The notes under the pieces were generated by a model. The model did not search any database and was not told the origin of the DNA. It saw nothing but the letters and a program-made list of their open reading frames with translations. A DNA stretch of 64,000 nt. Origin: Saccharibacillus sp. CPCC 101409 (GTDB taxonomy: Bacteria; Bacillota; Bacilli; Paenibacillales; Paenibacillaceae). Positions within the stretch are counted from its first letter, which is position 1; each line of letters begins with the position of its first letter. The stretch spans positions 1 through 64,000 of the forward strand of contig NZ_JAULSA010000003.1 of assembly GCF_030518235.1 (NCBI RefSeq), written 5' to 3'. The translations under genes were made by a program, and so were the position numbers. This document shows positions 17,590 through 25,994 of the stretch, piece after piece.

Positions 17590-19227
17590 TTATAGTACAA
17601 GCAAAATACTTTTAACAAAGCGAACCCCTCCTGCTAAGTCATCAGCAGGAGGGGTTACGTTTAAAAAATACTTCTGTGCTTCTTCATTAAATGCTAATTC
17701 GATCCGATCCACTCTTTTCCTCTCATCCAGAGTGATCCGCTTCACAATCAAGTGAAGCAACGTTTTTCGCTGTACAAAAGGAGATCTTCTTAGTAGCTCC
17801 TCCAACCTTTCCATCAAGGAACGCACAAGTTCGTAAGGGACCGGCTCCGACTGCTCGCCTCGAACCGCCGCCTCCAGCTTCGACCTGCGCCTCAGCTCTA
17901 CATCCAGCTCCTCATTCAGTTCTCTAAGCCGTTCACTGAACAGCGCCCGATCAATCTCATCCATCTCGTACAGCTCCAGGTACTTCCGTTTCTTCTCCTC
18001 CAGTTTCTCAATGCGAGACTTTACAGCTGTGAGTTCAACCAGCATCGGTTTGGACTGCTGAGTCCTTTGCTCGTTCACCCTCTGCACAACCGCCTTCAAA
18101 ATCGAAGGGTTTTCGACGACGCTACGAATCCGATCAGTCACCGCCTGCTCTGCTGCCAGCTTGCGAACGCTGTTGGCGTGGCAGACAGAGCTTCCCTGGC
18201 TGCGGAAACGACTGCACGAGTAATACATACGAGTCACTTTGGTTCCGTCCTTCATCCTGTTGACCGTTCGGCTGGCGGTCATCGCTGCCCCGCATTCGGG
18301 GCAGCGGATGAGTCCGGTCAGCAGGTACTCGCCTTCAAAGCGTTTCTGAGGCATCTTCGATTTTTTTCGCTGAAGGAACTGGACTTTCTCCCACAGCTCT
18401 TCAGAAATGATCGCCGGATGCAGTCCTTCCGCAATGATCTCGTTGTCACTCTGGCCCCGACGACGCTTCTCGGACCAATTCTCATAGCGATTGTAGCGGA
18501 TCTTTCCCACAAACATGGGATTGGTGACGATGTTCTTGATGGCGGTCGTAGAGAACGGCTTTTTTCGCTTTGTCCGATGGCCTTCCTGGTTCAGCTCGTT
18601 GGCAATTGATTTAAGCCCACGACCACTAGCGTACATTTCGAAGATGCGGCGCACGAGATTCGCTTCTTCCTCGACCACGACGACTTTCGTATCGCGGCCA
18701 TACGGATTACCATGCTCATCGACTTTCTGAATCTTGTACCCGAGCGGAACCTGACCGTTATGCTTACCGGTCTTGGCACGCTGCTTGTGGCCCATCTTCA
18801 CGTTCTCGACGATCGTATTGCGTTCAAGTTCACCGACGGCTCCCATCATCTGGAGGGCGAAGCGCCCCATCGGGGTTCCGGTCTCGAAGTTTTCCGAGAA
18901 GGAGCGGAATGCCACATTGTTTTTCTCCAATAGATCAACGATATGAAGCAGGTCGATGTTCTTGCGTGCCAAGCGGTTGAACTTCCAAACGATTACTTCG
19001 CTAAAGCGACGCTCTTTGGCATCTCGGAGCATTCGTTGAAGCTCGAATCGACCGTCCATGCTTTTACCACTGACTCCGCGATCCACGTATTCGTCAAAGA
19101 TCACTTTGTCGTAGAGCTTGCAGTAGGTTCTAAGCGTATCGAGTTGTGCGTCGATCGAATAGCCGTGTTCGGCTTGTTCTTCGGTACTAACGCGGGCGTA
19201 GATGGCTACGCCGACTGTGTTTTCCAT
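17590..19227 (-). CDS. Large serine recombinase 1 (CcrB-like position)
   Basis: 545 aa. Resolvase domain with catalytic Ser14 (YARVSTEEQ) and the conserved WKFNRLARK region, recombinase domain (VPLGYKI and following), a zinc ribbon with CPEC and a CSRFRSQGSSVC pair, and a coiled coil (about 400-450) needed for synapsis. Its start codon overlaps the end of recombinase 2 by 22 bp, so they are translationally linked, as ccrA and ccrB are. Length equals staphylococcal CcrB (542). A 12 bp inverted repeat lies within the last codons (17623-17634 / 17645-17656). Likely integrates and excises the cassette at rlmH. Confidence 0.93.
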   Translation of the reverse strand: MENTVGVAIYARVSTEEQAEHGYSIDAQLDTLRTYCKLYDKVIFDEYVDRGVSGKSMDGRFELQRMLRDAKERRFSEVIVWKFNRLARKNIDLLHIVDLLEKNNVAFRSFSENFETGTPMGRFALQMMGAVGELERNTIVENVKMGHKQRAKTGKHNGQVPLGYKIQKVDEHGNPYGRDTKVVVVEEEANLVRRIFEMYASGRGLKSIANELNQEGHRTKRKKPFSTTAIKNIVTNPMFVGKIRYNRYENWSEKRRRGQSDNEIIAEGLHPAIISEELWEKVQFLQRKKSKMPQKRFEGEYLLTGLIRCPECGAAMTASRTVNRMKDGTKVTRMYYSCSRFRSQGSSVCHANSVRKLAAEQAVTDRIRSVVENPSILKAVVQRVNEQRTQQSKPMLVELTAVKSRIEKLEEKKRKYLELYEMDEIDRALFSERLRELNEELDVELRRRSKLEAAVRGEQSEPVPYELVRSLMERLEELLRRSPFVQRKTLLHLIVKRITLDERKRVDRIELAFNEEAQKYFLNVTPPADDLAGGVRFVKSILLVL

Positions 19228-20819
19228 ACAGATGACATTCCTTTCTCCGAAACGGCTGTAATATTGAGGTGAGCGATAGCTGCGGTTCCGTAGATGATAG
19301 AGTTTTCAATCTGGCGATCGGTAGGTACCACGATCTTCTCGATCATGGTTTTCAATAACCGCTTCTGCTGTTCAGGCTGAGATTGAAGAAACAAAGATTG
19401 GAACTGAGTTAGCGCCTTTTGTACTTCATCTGACTTAACAACGGTAAAATTGTTCGTTGAAGCGATCCGCTGCTCCAATTCAGTTTTTCGTAGGATAAGT
19501 GGTTCCGACGCCGTATCCAGCTTCCGCAATTTTTCTTGCAGTTCTTCTTTACTAAGGTAGTCATCTTCGAACATTTCGAAGCAACGCGACTTGCGCTGCC
19601 GCAGCATGTTTAGTTCCTTTTCCAAGTCCGATAATTCTCGAATAAGATCGGGGTGATTCTGTGAGTTTTTTTTGCCACAAATTGCTGTACTCAACTGGTT
19701 AAGGGCCGCCGTACTGGAAACGAGTTTTTCGATTTGTTTGGCTATCCAGTTTTCTATTTCATCTGCTGGAATATGATTTGGCCTGCACGCCTTTGAGCCT
19801 CGATTGTGGTGTCTTCCGCATACGTAGTAGTGTCTGACGATTAACTCGCCGCTTTGCCTTCGTCTTTTGGTGTGGATCGGAATCATTCCGCTGCCGCAGC
19901 TCGGACACTTGAGCAGGCCGGGCAGCAGGTACACTCTCTCGATCTTTTTCAAGGATGGCCTAGAGCGCTCTTTTAACTGATACTGAACGCGATCCCATAG
20001 GTCTTTGGAAATGATCGCCATGTGTTCTCCTGTTACGACGTATTCAGTTTGCTGATCTTTGGATTTCACCGGTTCCCGAGTTCTGTACTTGATCTTTCCC
20101 GCGTAGTTCACATTTCGTAAAATATTACGCACACCGTTTACACTGAAAAGTTTGCCTTTTTTCGTCCGAGCTCCGGATTTGTTGAGCCTATTCGTAATCG
20201 CTTTAAAGCCAAGGCCCGCAGCATACCATTCGAAAATTTGCTTTACAATCTCAGCTTCGTTAGGCACGATTTCTGCTTTAGAAATGCTCGAATCTTTGCG
20301 GTCACTTCCCCAGCGATAACCGAGCACGATATTACCGCAGTTCCATTTTCCCTGCTTGCTGCGCTGACGAAGGCCTAACTTTACGTTTTCTGCTGTTTGC
20401 TCGCGCTCGAACTGAGCAGCCGCTCCCCGCATTTGAAGAAGAAAAGTTCCAATCGGAGTGTCTGGCGGCATCTCCTCGGTTAAGCTGTGCATTCGGATGC
20501 CGAGAGATTGAAATAGTTCGGACATCTGGAGCAAGTCCGGCAGGTTCCGTGCCAGACGGTTCATTCTCAAGAAGATAACCTGCCCAAATTCCCCTTGTTT
20601 GGCGTGGTGAAGAAGCTGCTGAAGTGCGGGTCTTCCCGTAATTGACTTGCCGGAGATCCCTTCATCAGCGTAAAGTTTGTAGACGTGGATAGAGTGAAGC
20701 GCGCAGTAATGAAGAAGCTCCTCCCGCTGGGCTTCCAAACTAAATCCCTTGACCTGCTCTTCGGAAGATACACGGACGTAAAGCGCAGCAAAGGGCTTAA
20801 CTTTCACAGGCTCATCCAT
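19206..20819 (-). CDS. Large serine recombinase 2 (CcrA-like position)
   Basis: 537 aa. Catalytic Ser18 (YVRVSSEEQ) in the resolvase domain, FLRMNRLARN motif, a recombinase domain, a zinc ribbon (CPSCGSG and YYVCGRHH) and a coiled coil toward the C-terminus. It differs clearly from recombinase 1, so this is a heterologous pair rather than a recent duplication. The ATG directly abuts the stop codon of a 42-codon open frame upstream, so three genes are read as one unit. With recombinase 1 it probably forms the Ccr-type system acting on the att sites at 15859 and 35257. Confidence 0.93.
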   Translation of the reverse strand: MDEPVKVKPFAALYVRVSSEEQVKGFSLEAQREELLHYCALHSIHVYKLYADEGISGKSITGRPALQQLLHHAKQGEFGQVIFLRMNRLARNLPDLLQMSELFQSLGIRMHSLTEEMPPDTPIGTFLLQMRGAAAQFEREQTAENVKLGLRQRSKQGKWNCGNIVLGYRWGSDRKDSSISKAEIVPNEAEIVKQIFEWYAAGLGFKAITNRLNKSGARTKKGKLFSVNGVRNILRNVNYAGKIKYRTREPVKSKDQQTEYVVTGEHMAIISKDLWDRVQYQLKERSRPSLKKIERVYLLPGLLKCPSCGSGMIPIHTKRRRQSGELIVRHYYVCGRHHNRGSKACRPNHIPADEIENWIAKQIEKLVSSTAALNQLSTAICGKKNSQNHPDLIRELSDLEKELNMLRQRKSRCFEMFEDDYLSKEELQEKLRKLDTASEPLILRKTELEQRIASTNNFTVVKSDEVQKALTQFQSLFLQSQPEQQKRLLKTMIEKIVVPTDRQIENSIIYGTAAIAHLNITAVSEKGMSSVWKTQSA

Positions 20820-20948
20820 CTAAGCAGCCTCGTCTTTAGCATTTTCGCTAGCAAGCGCTTCGCGATTGGCGGAGAGGTACTGACAAACCATATCGGAAAG
20901 AATGTCGATGAAAAGGGAAAACTCTGAGCTTGTAGTCTGTGTGTCCAT
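20820..20948 (-). CDS. Small protein upstream of the recombinase pair (42 aa)
   Basis: ATG at 20946-20948 with a strong AGGAGGCGAAGAACT upstream; the stop codon (20820-20822) immediately precedes the ATG of recombinase 2. The acidic product (starts MDTQTTSSEFSLFIDILSDM, ends ENAKDEAA) has no recognised domain. The stop-start abutment suggests it drives translational coupling of recombinase 2, or it may be a directionality or regulatory factor. Confidence 0.65.
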   Translation of the reverse strand: MDTQTTSSEFSLFIDILSDMVCQYLSANREALASENAKDEAA

Positions 20949-20982
20949 AGTTCTTCGCCTCCTGAGTAAATAGTCATTTGTT

Positions 20983-21447
20983 TTACATCAAGCCTCGTTC
21001 TTTCATACTGGCAAAACGGTTTTCACCGAGTACGAGATGGTCGAGCAGTTCGATGCCCATCAGTGATCCGGCATCTCGAATCCTCTCGGTCAACTCGACG
21101 TCTTCGCGGCTCGGATCAGGCAAGCCAGAGGGATGGTTGTGACAAGCTATGATTGAAGCAGCGTTCGAGATGATAGCCAGCTTAAATGTTTCCCTTGGAT
21201 GTACAAGAGAAGCATTCAGCGTTCCACGAGACACTTCATGTAAAGCGGTAGGCTGGTTTTTAGTGTCGAGTGTCATGATGCAGAACACTTCCCGATCGCA
21301 GTTACCGATGAACTGACGAAATAGCTCGGCGGCATCTGCTGGCCGGGTAATCTTGCGTTGTGGATAGAGAATAGAGGTACGTTCCCTAACCATTTGAAGA
21401 CTGACAATTTGAACTCGTTTTGCAGGGCTAGGTTTAGGCTCTTTCAT
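20983..21447 (-). CDS. RadC-family JAB/MPN-domain protein
   Basis: 154 aa, which covers only the JAMM-type domain of RadC and lacks the usual N-terminal helix-hairpin-helix. The metal-binding motif HNHPSG-x-PDPS-xx-D is intact (His103, His105, Ser107, Asp116). RadC-like proteins of this short type are frequent in plasmids, ICEs and genomic islands; biochemical function is unsettled. It is translationally coupled to a 26-codon upstream frame and lies between the replication genes and the recombinases. Confidence 0.88.
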   Translation of the reverse strand: MKEPKPSPAKRVQIVSLQMVRERTSILYPQRKITRPADAAELFRQFIGNCDREVFCIMTLDTKNQPTALHEVSRGTLNASLVHPRETFKLAIISNAASIIACHNHPSGLPDPSREDVELTERIRDAGSLMGIELLDHLVLGENRFASMKERGLM

Positions 21448-21524
21448 GATACCGCCACCTTTCCCTTACCGTTTTCTTCAGCCTCTGACTGTTTAAGACC
21501 ATTCATGCAAACCTTTTTGAACAT
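21444..21524 (-). CDS. Leader peptide overlapping the RadC-like gene (26 aa)
   Basis: ATG at 21522-21524 preceded by GAGGAGGAAAAAGG. It encodes MFKKVCMNGLKQSEAEENGK plus six more residues and ends in ATGA, overlapping the RadC start by the classic 4 bp stop-start. Probably a coupling leader rather than a functional protein. Confidence 0.5.
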   Translation of the reverse strand: MFKKVCMNGLKQSEAEENGKGKVAVS

Positions 21525-21857
21525 CCTTTTTCCTCCTCGCAAATAATGATGCCCTCTGTTACTCCAGGGGTACTAAATCATAATATCTGCTTGAAAGTTC
21601 ATCTATTTCGGATGCGAGTTCCCAAAAAAGAAAAAAGGCAGGCTGCTTAGAGCATTCAAAATTTTCTGGCTAGAGCTTCTGTGTAAAGGGCACATGAAAG
21701 GGACGCTTTTTTTGACGGTGACTTTCCCAAATATCTTGTCTCTCAAGGACTTGTATATTTTTCGTGGCGCTGTGGCGGTTTAGGACTAAAACTTTTTTGG
21801 TAGTAAGCAGAGAAGAAGGAGTAAAAAAAGATTTTCTTTTCTCTTTTTCTTTTAATA

Positions 21858-21948
21858 ACTGCCACAAGTGCCACAAAGTCAGAGGAATCCTTAAATATTT
21901 AAGGACGAGAGAGTGGCACTTTGGAAAAAGTTCGTCCCTAAAGTGCCT
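21858..21948. other. Candidate replication origin of the cassette
   Basis: In the otherwise gene-free stretch 21525-22023 there is an 18 bp perfect AT-rich palindrome (TCCTTAAATATTTAAGGA, 21888-21905). It is flanked by AGTGCCAC (21867-21874) and its inverted copy GTGGCACT (21913-21920), plus further related copies ACTGCCAC (21858-21865) and AAGTGCCT (21941-21948). The site is directly beyond the 3' end of the helicase gene. Iteron-like copies around a melting palindrome suggest an origin or a regulatory site; no direct evidence. Nothing else is visible in the gap. Confidence 0.4.
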
Positions 21949-22023
21949 ACATCTGTCCCTAACAAGGTAAAGTTGAATTAGGTAATGTTCTCAATGAGTC
22001 TTTTTCAGGACAAAGACTGTTCT

Positions 22024-23865
22024 TTACGACATCGAGTCGATGTCGTCAACTTCTTCTAAAGTGCGGTTGTAACGACCTTTGCTCAAGTTAGGCTTCAGCT
22101 TAATCCCACAGGAGTATCTTAGCCCCCCGCTTTTGATAGGTTCTGTAGGAATTTTCTTTCCTTTTAACGTTTCGCGAACGGCGCGGGCGAGTCTTTGATT
22201 GGATAGAGGATGAGAGATGCTATTTTCGTCGCACCAGTTTTTGTAGGCTCTTTCTAAATTTTTGTTAGACACACGATCCTCCATTGTACCTTTTTCTATC
22301 GTTTCTTCGACAAAAAGAGTAAGGGGATTAATCTCTTCTTCATAGGTTTTTAATATCTGATTCGATGCTTCAGGTTGTATAAATTTAAAATCCTTTTTCT
22401 GTAGAGTTCGTAGCCCTTCAAGCGCAAAATTAAAAATTCCGCATAGTTCCTTCTTCAGTTTTTTTGTTAAATGAACGTCCGCTTCGTTTGTATCAAAGGT
22501 CCGGTTGAAGGGGATGATGATAAGTCGGCGCATAAAAGCGTGGCTTTTGTCACGTGAGTTCGGCAGGTTGTTCATACCGAGTACAACTTTACAAAAGGGT
22601 CGATACATGAAGCCCTGTTTGTGCTTTGGTTCAGCACGAATGGCATCGCCCGATGTAATCGACTTAAGAAACTGAGTGTTGATTCCTTTAGAATCCGTCT
22701 CGTTTTCCGTAGAGAGTATCAATTGCTTGTCTACCAACTCAGAGCGAGAAAAAGAATTTTCAAGATCGCTAAGCGTTAACGCACATGTATTCGCCGGGCC
22801 GATGATTGTCTCTAATATATCTGCTAGAACGCTCTTCCCATTGGCTCCTTTCCCAAAAAGAATAAATGCTTTTTGGGCAATCACATCTGAGGTCAGACAG
22901 TATCCAAACATCTCTTGTACCAGCTGGATTCGTTCACTGTCATTTTCGAAGATTTGGTTTAAGAACCTCATGAACTGCGGACACTCTGCTTCTGCGTCGT
23001 ATGCAAGGGGAATACGAACAGTAGAATAAAAGCTCTTGTCGTGTGGAACGAGTTTAAATGAGTCTAAGTCCAGCATACCGTTCTCGAGGTTGATGAATTG
23101 ACGTTTTGTGTCGATCTGCTCGACTGAAGGTGTGTCAAGTGTAAGAGCCTGCATATATTGTTCTTCTACTCCTGAGGTCCAGAAATTAGGGACGTACTCA
23201 TGTAGAATATTTCGTACGATTCGTCGTAGTGCATTTTCGGTGAGAAGCTTCCAGATTCCGTCCTTATACAGATAGAAGCGATCAGAATGTACATAAATCA
23301 AATCCAAACGCGCTTCGACTACATGCTTCGAAAAAATATTAGCATTCAGTTTCTTGGGTTGACCCGTGTTTGGATCAAAGCTGAATCCTACGGCTGTAAG
23401 GTTTGGTATAGATTTGTTTTGATGTGACGGATGTTGCGAAATTGCAACGAACTTTCCGGGGCTATTGGTGATCTCATCATTTTCGTTCCGTCGAATGCTT
23501 CTCCTATGACATTTGGAGATTTGCTGCTTGTTGCAACCGAACGTTGTACAACGTGTTGTTCCACGATTTTCTTCAGACTGAAGAGCGGCAATCCGCTCTT
23601 CGCTCCTCTCGTCATGCTTTTTTGAAGCCTTGGAAAATTCCAGAGCCGCCTCTGGATGTCCTGATTTCACAAGCAGCGAAGTCCATTGATGCCAGCGCTC
23701 TTCCCACAGCCCATCTTCCTGTTGATTAGCGAAGTCTTCATCAAAAACAGGGCATTGTTCTGACAGGTGTACAAGTGTGGGATTAAGTTTTTTTGAAGCA
23801 GCACTTCCAGATGGAGAATTTTGTTTCTCTAACATCCATGCTGGTGCTACTGCTGGTTTAGTCAT
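22024..23865 (-). CDS. D5/P4-type replicative helicase (phage/plasmid primase family C-terminus)
   Basis: 613 aa if started at the ATG overlapping the stop of the upstream primase-polymerase gene (ATGA, 23862-23865). The superfamily 3-type helicase core has Walker A GKGANGKS at about 338-345, followed by the STENETDSKGINTQFLKSITSGD region and a basic MRRLIIIPF sensor motif, as in P4 alpha and D5 proteins. It would unwind the excised cassette at its origin. The N-terminal PAWMLEK stretch reads as a continuation of the primase domain, which suggests the two were once one protein. Low GC. Confidence 0.85.
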   Translation of the reverse strand: MTKPAVAPAWMLEKQNSPSGSAASKKLNPTLVHLSEQCPVFDEDFANQQEDGLWEERWHQWTSLLVKSGHPEAALEFSKASKKHDERSEERIAALQSEENRGTTRCTTFGCNKQQISKCHRRSIRRNENDEITNSPGKFVAISQHPSHQNKSIPNLTAVGFSFDPNTGQPKKLNANIFSKHVVEARLDLIYVHSDRFYLYKDGIWKLLTENALRRIVRNILHEYVPNFWTSGVEEQYMQALTLDTPSVEQIDTKRQFINLENGMLDLDSFKLVPHDKSFYSTVRIPLAYDAEAECPQFMRFLNQIFENDSERIQLVQEMFGYCLTSDVIAQKAFILFGKGANGKSVLADILETIIGPANTCALTLSDLENSFSRSELVDKQLILSTENETDSKGINTQFLKSITSGDAIRAEPKHKQGFMYRPFCKVVLGMNNLPNSRDKSHAFMRRLIIIPFNRTFDTNEADVHLTKKLKKELCGIFNFALEGLRTLQKKDFKFIQPEASNQILKTYEEEINPLTLFVEETIEKGTMEDRVSNKNLERAYKNWCDENSISHPLSNQRLARAVRETLKGKKIPTEPIKSGGLRYSCGIKLKPNLSKGRYNRTLEEVDDIDSMS

Positions 23866-24380
23866 TCTGGCGAATTGATCCATGTGTAGATTCCTCCGTT
23901 TTTGTGTATGGATGGGGGCAAAACTGTGCATGAGCCGTCTCCCAAAATTGCTAGTTCTGAATGGGTATGAGTAGAATCGGGGTCACGGTAGGTGAATTTT
24001 GGGCAAGCTGTATTTTGCGGAAGAGAGAAAACATATCGCATTCCTCCGCCGGGAGTAGTAAATTGCCAAGTTGCCGGAAGGTCGTTACCGGACAATTCTG
24101 TCAGCATGGATTGTCCGAATTCTCCATCGACATCAAGGGCTACAAGACCGGCTGACCTACCCAACACCAAACCGATATTGGCAGTAGGCCAACGTTTGAA
24201 CCATTCTTTTACTTGTTGCTCAGAAGGTACTCCAGCATTCTGCCAGTTTTTAATAAGCGGTCGCTTGCCGGGAGATTTGCAGTGCAACACATGGGCTTCG
24301 GACATATGAGAATGATTATGTGAACATAGCGGAATAATCGGAAATAAGAGTTGCGTATATCGAAGGGCTTCTGTAAGCAA
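23862..24380 (-). CDS. Bifunctional DNA primase/polymerase N-terminal domain (Prim-Pol)
   Basis: 172 aa, TTG start with AAAGGAGG upstream. Prim-Pol (AEP) fold: KRPLIKNWQNAG, the catalytic DVD (Asp83, Asp85), TPGGGMRYVF and DGSCTVLPPSIHKNGGIYTW motifs. It makes primers and may extend DNA for cassette replication. It ends NSPE-stop, where homologous single-chain primase-helicases continue into PAxWL; here that sequence is the start of the next gene. Thus the fused protein appears split by a frame change into two translationally coupled genes. Confidence 0.85.
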   Translation of the reverse strand: MLTEALRYTQLLFPIIPLCSHNHSHMSEAHVLHCKSPGKRPLIKNWQNAGVPSEQQVKEWFKRWPTANIGLVLGRSAGLVALDVDGEFGQSMLTELSGNDLPATWQFTTPGGGMRYVFSLPQNTACPKFTYRDPDSTHTHSELAILGDGSCTVLPPSIHKNGGIYTWINSPE

Positions 24381-24445
24381 GTGTTAAGCCTCCTTTATAG
24401 TTTGTAGGCTGTATGTTTTAGCGTGAACTTTAAGTGATAATGCCT

Positions 24446-24532
24446 CCAGCCAAATCTTTAGTAGAGGGCTAGTGCATGAAAAGCCTCTACTAAAGATCAT
24501 TTTAAAACTTTGAAGGTAGCAGATTTGGCTGG
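24446..24532 (-). repeat. Structured dyad element in the leader of the primase gene
   Basis: CCAGCCAAATCT (24446-24457) has a perfect inverted copy at 24521-24532, and ATCTTTAGTAGAGG (24454-24467) has a perfect 14 bp inverted copy at 24484-24497. The two pairings share four bases (24454-24457), giving nested, partly competing stems in the roughly 290 bp leader upstream of the primase gene (24381-24673). A further AGCGTGC / GCACGCT hairpin is near 24562-24579. This looks like an attenuator, antisense-RNA target or protein-binding structure. Confidence 0.6.
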
Positions 24533-24673
24533 ATTTTCGTTCTCTACAACGAACTTTTTCGAAAGCGTGCAAGAGCACGCTAAGAAAACGTGACGATGTG
24601 GAGGGCGAAAATTCAGATAAAGATGCGCTTCAAGTAGGTTTTAAAACGCGTCTCAAAAATAGCTTTCCAAATA

Positions 24674-25705
24674 TCACTCCATGGTAGTCATCGTGAAGAA
24701 CAGCTTTTCTAGTCGTAATTCTTCTTTTTCAAAAAATGCTGTCAATTTGGGGCCAAGATTATGCAGAATGTTCCTTACTATATCGTCAACCGTAAAAGTG
24801 TAAGGCCCTTCATTACATCTACAAGAAACGACTAAGGTATTTTCTGCTTCTGCTTTGCAGTCGATAAGTTCATACGTACGGGTGATCGTGTTGATTACAG
24901 AGACTGCGGACATATCTTCGACAAGTTTAATGCGCGCTTCGAAGAAAGGCAGGAATAAACAAGTTGAATCAGTAGGCACGAATGGTTCAGGAATACAAAT
25001 GTCAAAACCAAGCGAATCAGGAAGCTGCTTATCGACGATGTCTTGAAGCAAAGCTCTTTTTCCCGTGAGAATGTAATCCATCACGCAAGGCTCTTCCTCG
25101 TTCTCAAGCCACTCCTGTGGTGAAGAATTTTGGGAGTCTTGATCTCCTACGATTTCTTTAAATTTTTTCGGTAGAAAATACTTTTCATAAAAGAAGCTTT
25201 CCCATCCCCGACTATCTTTGAGAGAGCGCAAATTCACGTCTTGTACCATCAGTTTTAACTCATTATCAAAGTAATAGATGATGTTTCTGCGTGTCTCTTC
25301 CTCCCGTTCTGTAATACTGTCTGTAAGCTTTACGGGGATAGGGGGTGTCCAGACAACATGTAACTCAAAGCCATTTCGGAAGATCTCCAAGCCTTCCCCG
25401 AATAATGGCGTTTCGAGCCGACCGTAGGCTCTGCTGATGAGATCCTCCTCCTGATCGGAGGAGAACAGCTGACCGTCGATGCCGTTGATTACCAAGGAGA
25501 TGTTGCTCAAGTATCCTTCTTGAAGAAATTGATTATATTCAGTTGCCAACGTCTCATAGATGCTGAGATTGATCGGCGTCTCTGCCGTATCCAGGATTCC
25601 TACCGAAATACCCTCGGAGTCTTGTTTCTTCGAAGCGAGCGTCAAAATTAATTGCCAAAGATCGCGGTTCTTCAAGAATTGCGTGGTAAGAGAGTTGTTA
25701 GTCAT
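24674..25705 (-). CDS. Hypothetical protein of the cassette (343 aa)
   Basis: Starts at the ATG beginning MTNNSLTTQFLKNRD, with GGAGGTTTTACTC directly upstream; an earlier in-frame ATG overlaps that ribosome-binding site. I recognise no domain. The protein is acidic, soluble, without signal peptide or membrane segment, and has a WESFFYEKYFLPKKF patch and a C-terminal VVSCRCNEGPYTFTVDD stretch. It precedes the primase-helicase genes in the same direction, so it may belong to the replication module. Confidence 0.7.
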   Translation of the reverse strand: MTNNSLTTQFLKNRDLWQLILTLASKKQDSEGISVGILDTAETPINLSIYETLATEYNQFLQEGYLSNISLVINGIDGQLFSSDQEEDLISRAYGRLETPLFGEGLEIFRNGFELHVVWTPPIPVKLTDSITEREEETRRNIIYYFDNELKLMVQDVNLRSLKDSRGWESFFYEKYFLPKKFKEIVGDQDSQNSSPQEWLENEEEPCVMDYILTGKRALLQDIVDKQLPDSLGFDICIPEPFVPTDSTCLFLPFFEARIKLVEDMSAVSVINTITRTYELIDCKAEAENTLVVSCRCNEGPYTFTVDDIVRNILHNLGPKLTAFFEKEELRLEKLFFTMTTME

Positions 25706-25994
25706 GAGTAAAACCTCCATTTAGATAATTTGATGGTGATACGTCTGCCTGGTTAACGACTACTCGTTCGGAGCGTTTAGTTGCCAGCGCTTTTTGGTTT
25801 TCAAGGAACGAGTAGATTCTAGGAATCCTCAGACATCTAAAGATTGAGAATTCTTATAGAACGATCATAATTCAGGAGAACATCTAAAAATATTCCCAAA
25901 ATCGAGCTTACTTTTGATTTTTAGGTACAAACGTACGTTCTGAATTTGCGTATAAAAAAAGACAGCCGGGTGGCTGCCTGCATTTTTGTATGAG
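25706..25994. other. Intergenic region with palindromes and a terminator
   Basis: No gene. It contains an inverted repeat CTACTCGTTC (25760-25769) / GAACGAGTAG (25806-25815), a 10 bp palindrome AACGTACGTT (25930-25939), and a terminator for the 211 aa gene: AGACAGCC / GGCTGCC near 25960-25977, T-tract reading on the minus strand. The palindromes are plausible operators for the 343 aa gene downstream. Confidence 0.5.

Noticed and set aside
17623-17656. 12 bp inverted repeat as a terminator or att sub-site
   Set aside because: It lies inside the last codons of recombinase 1 and encodes normal residues; without a T-run directly after it on the minus strand its role as terminator is unclear.
21670-21876. 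68-codon minus-strand frame in the gap before the helicase gene end
   Set aside because: Lys/Ser/Phe-rich translation of AT-rich DNA overlapping the iteron-like motifs, with no ribosome-binding site.
24384-24578. 64-codon minus-strand frame upstream of the primase gene
   Set aside because: It lies on the strong inverted repeats and lacks a ribosome-binding site; the structured leader explains the sequence better.
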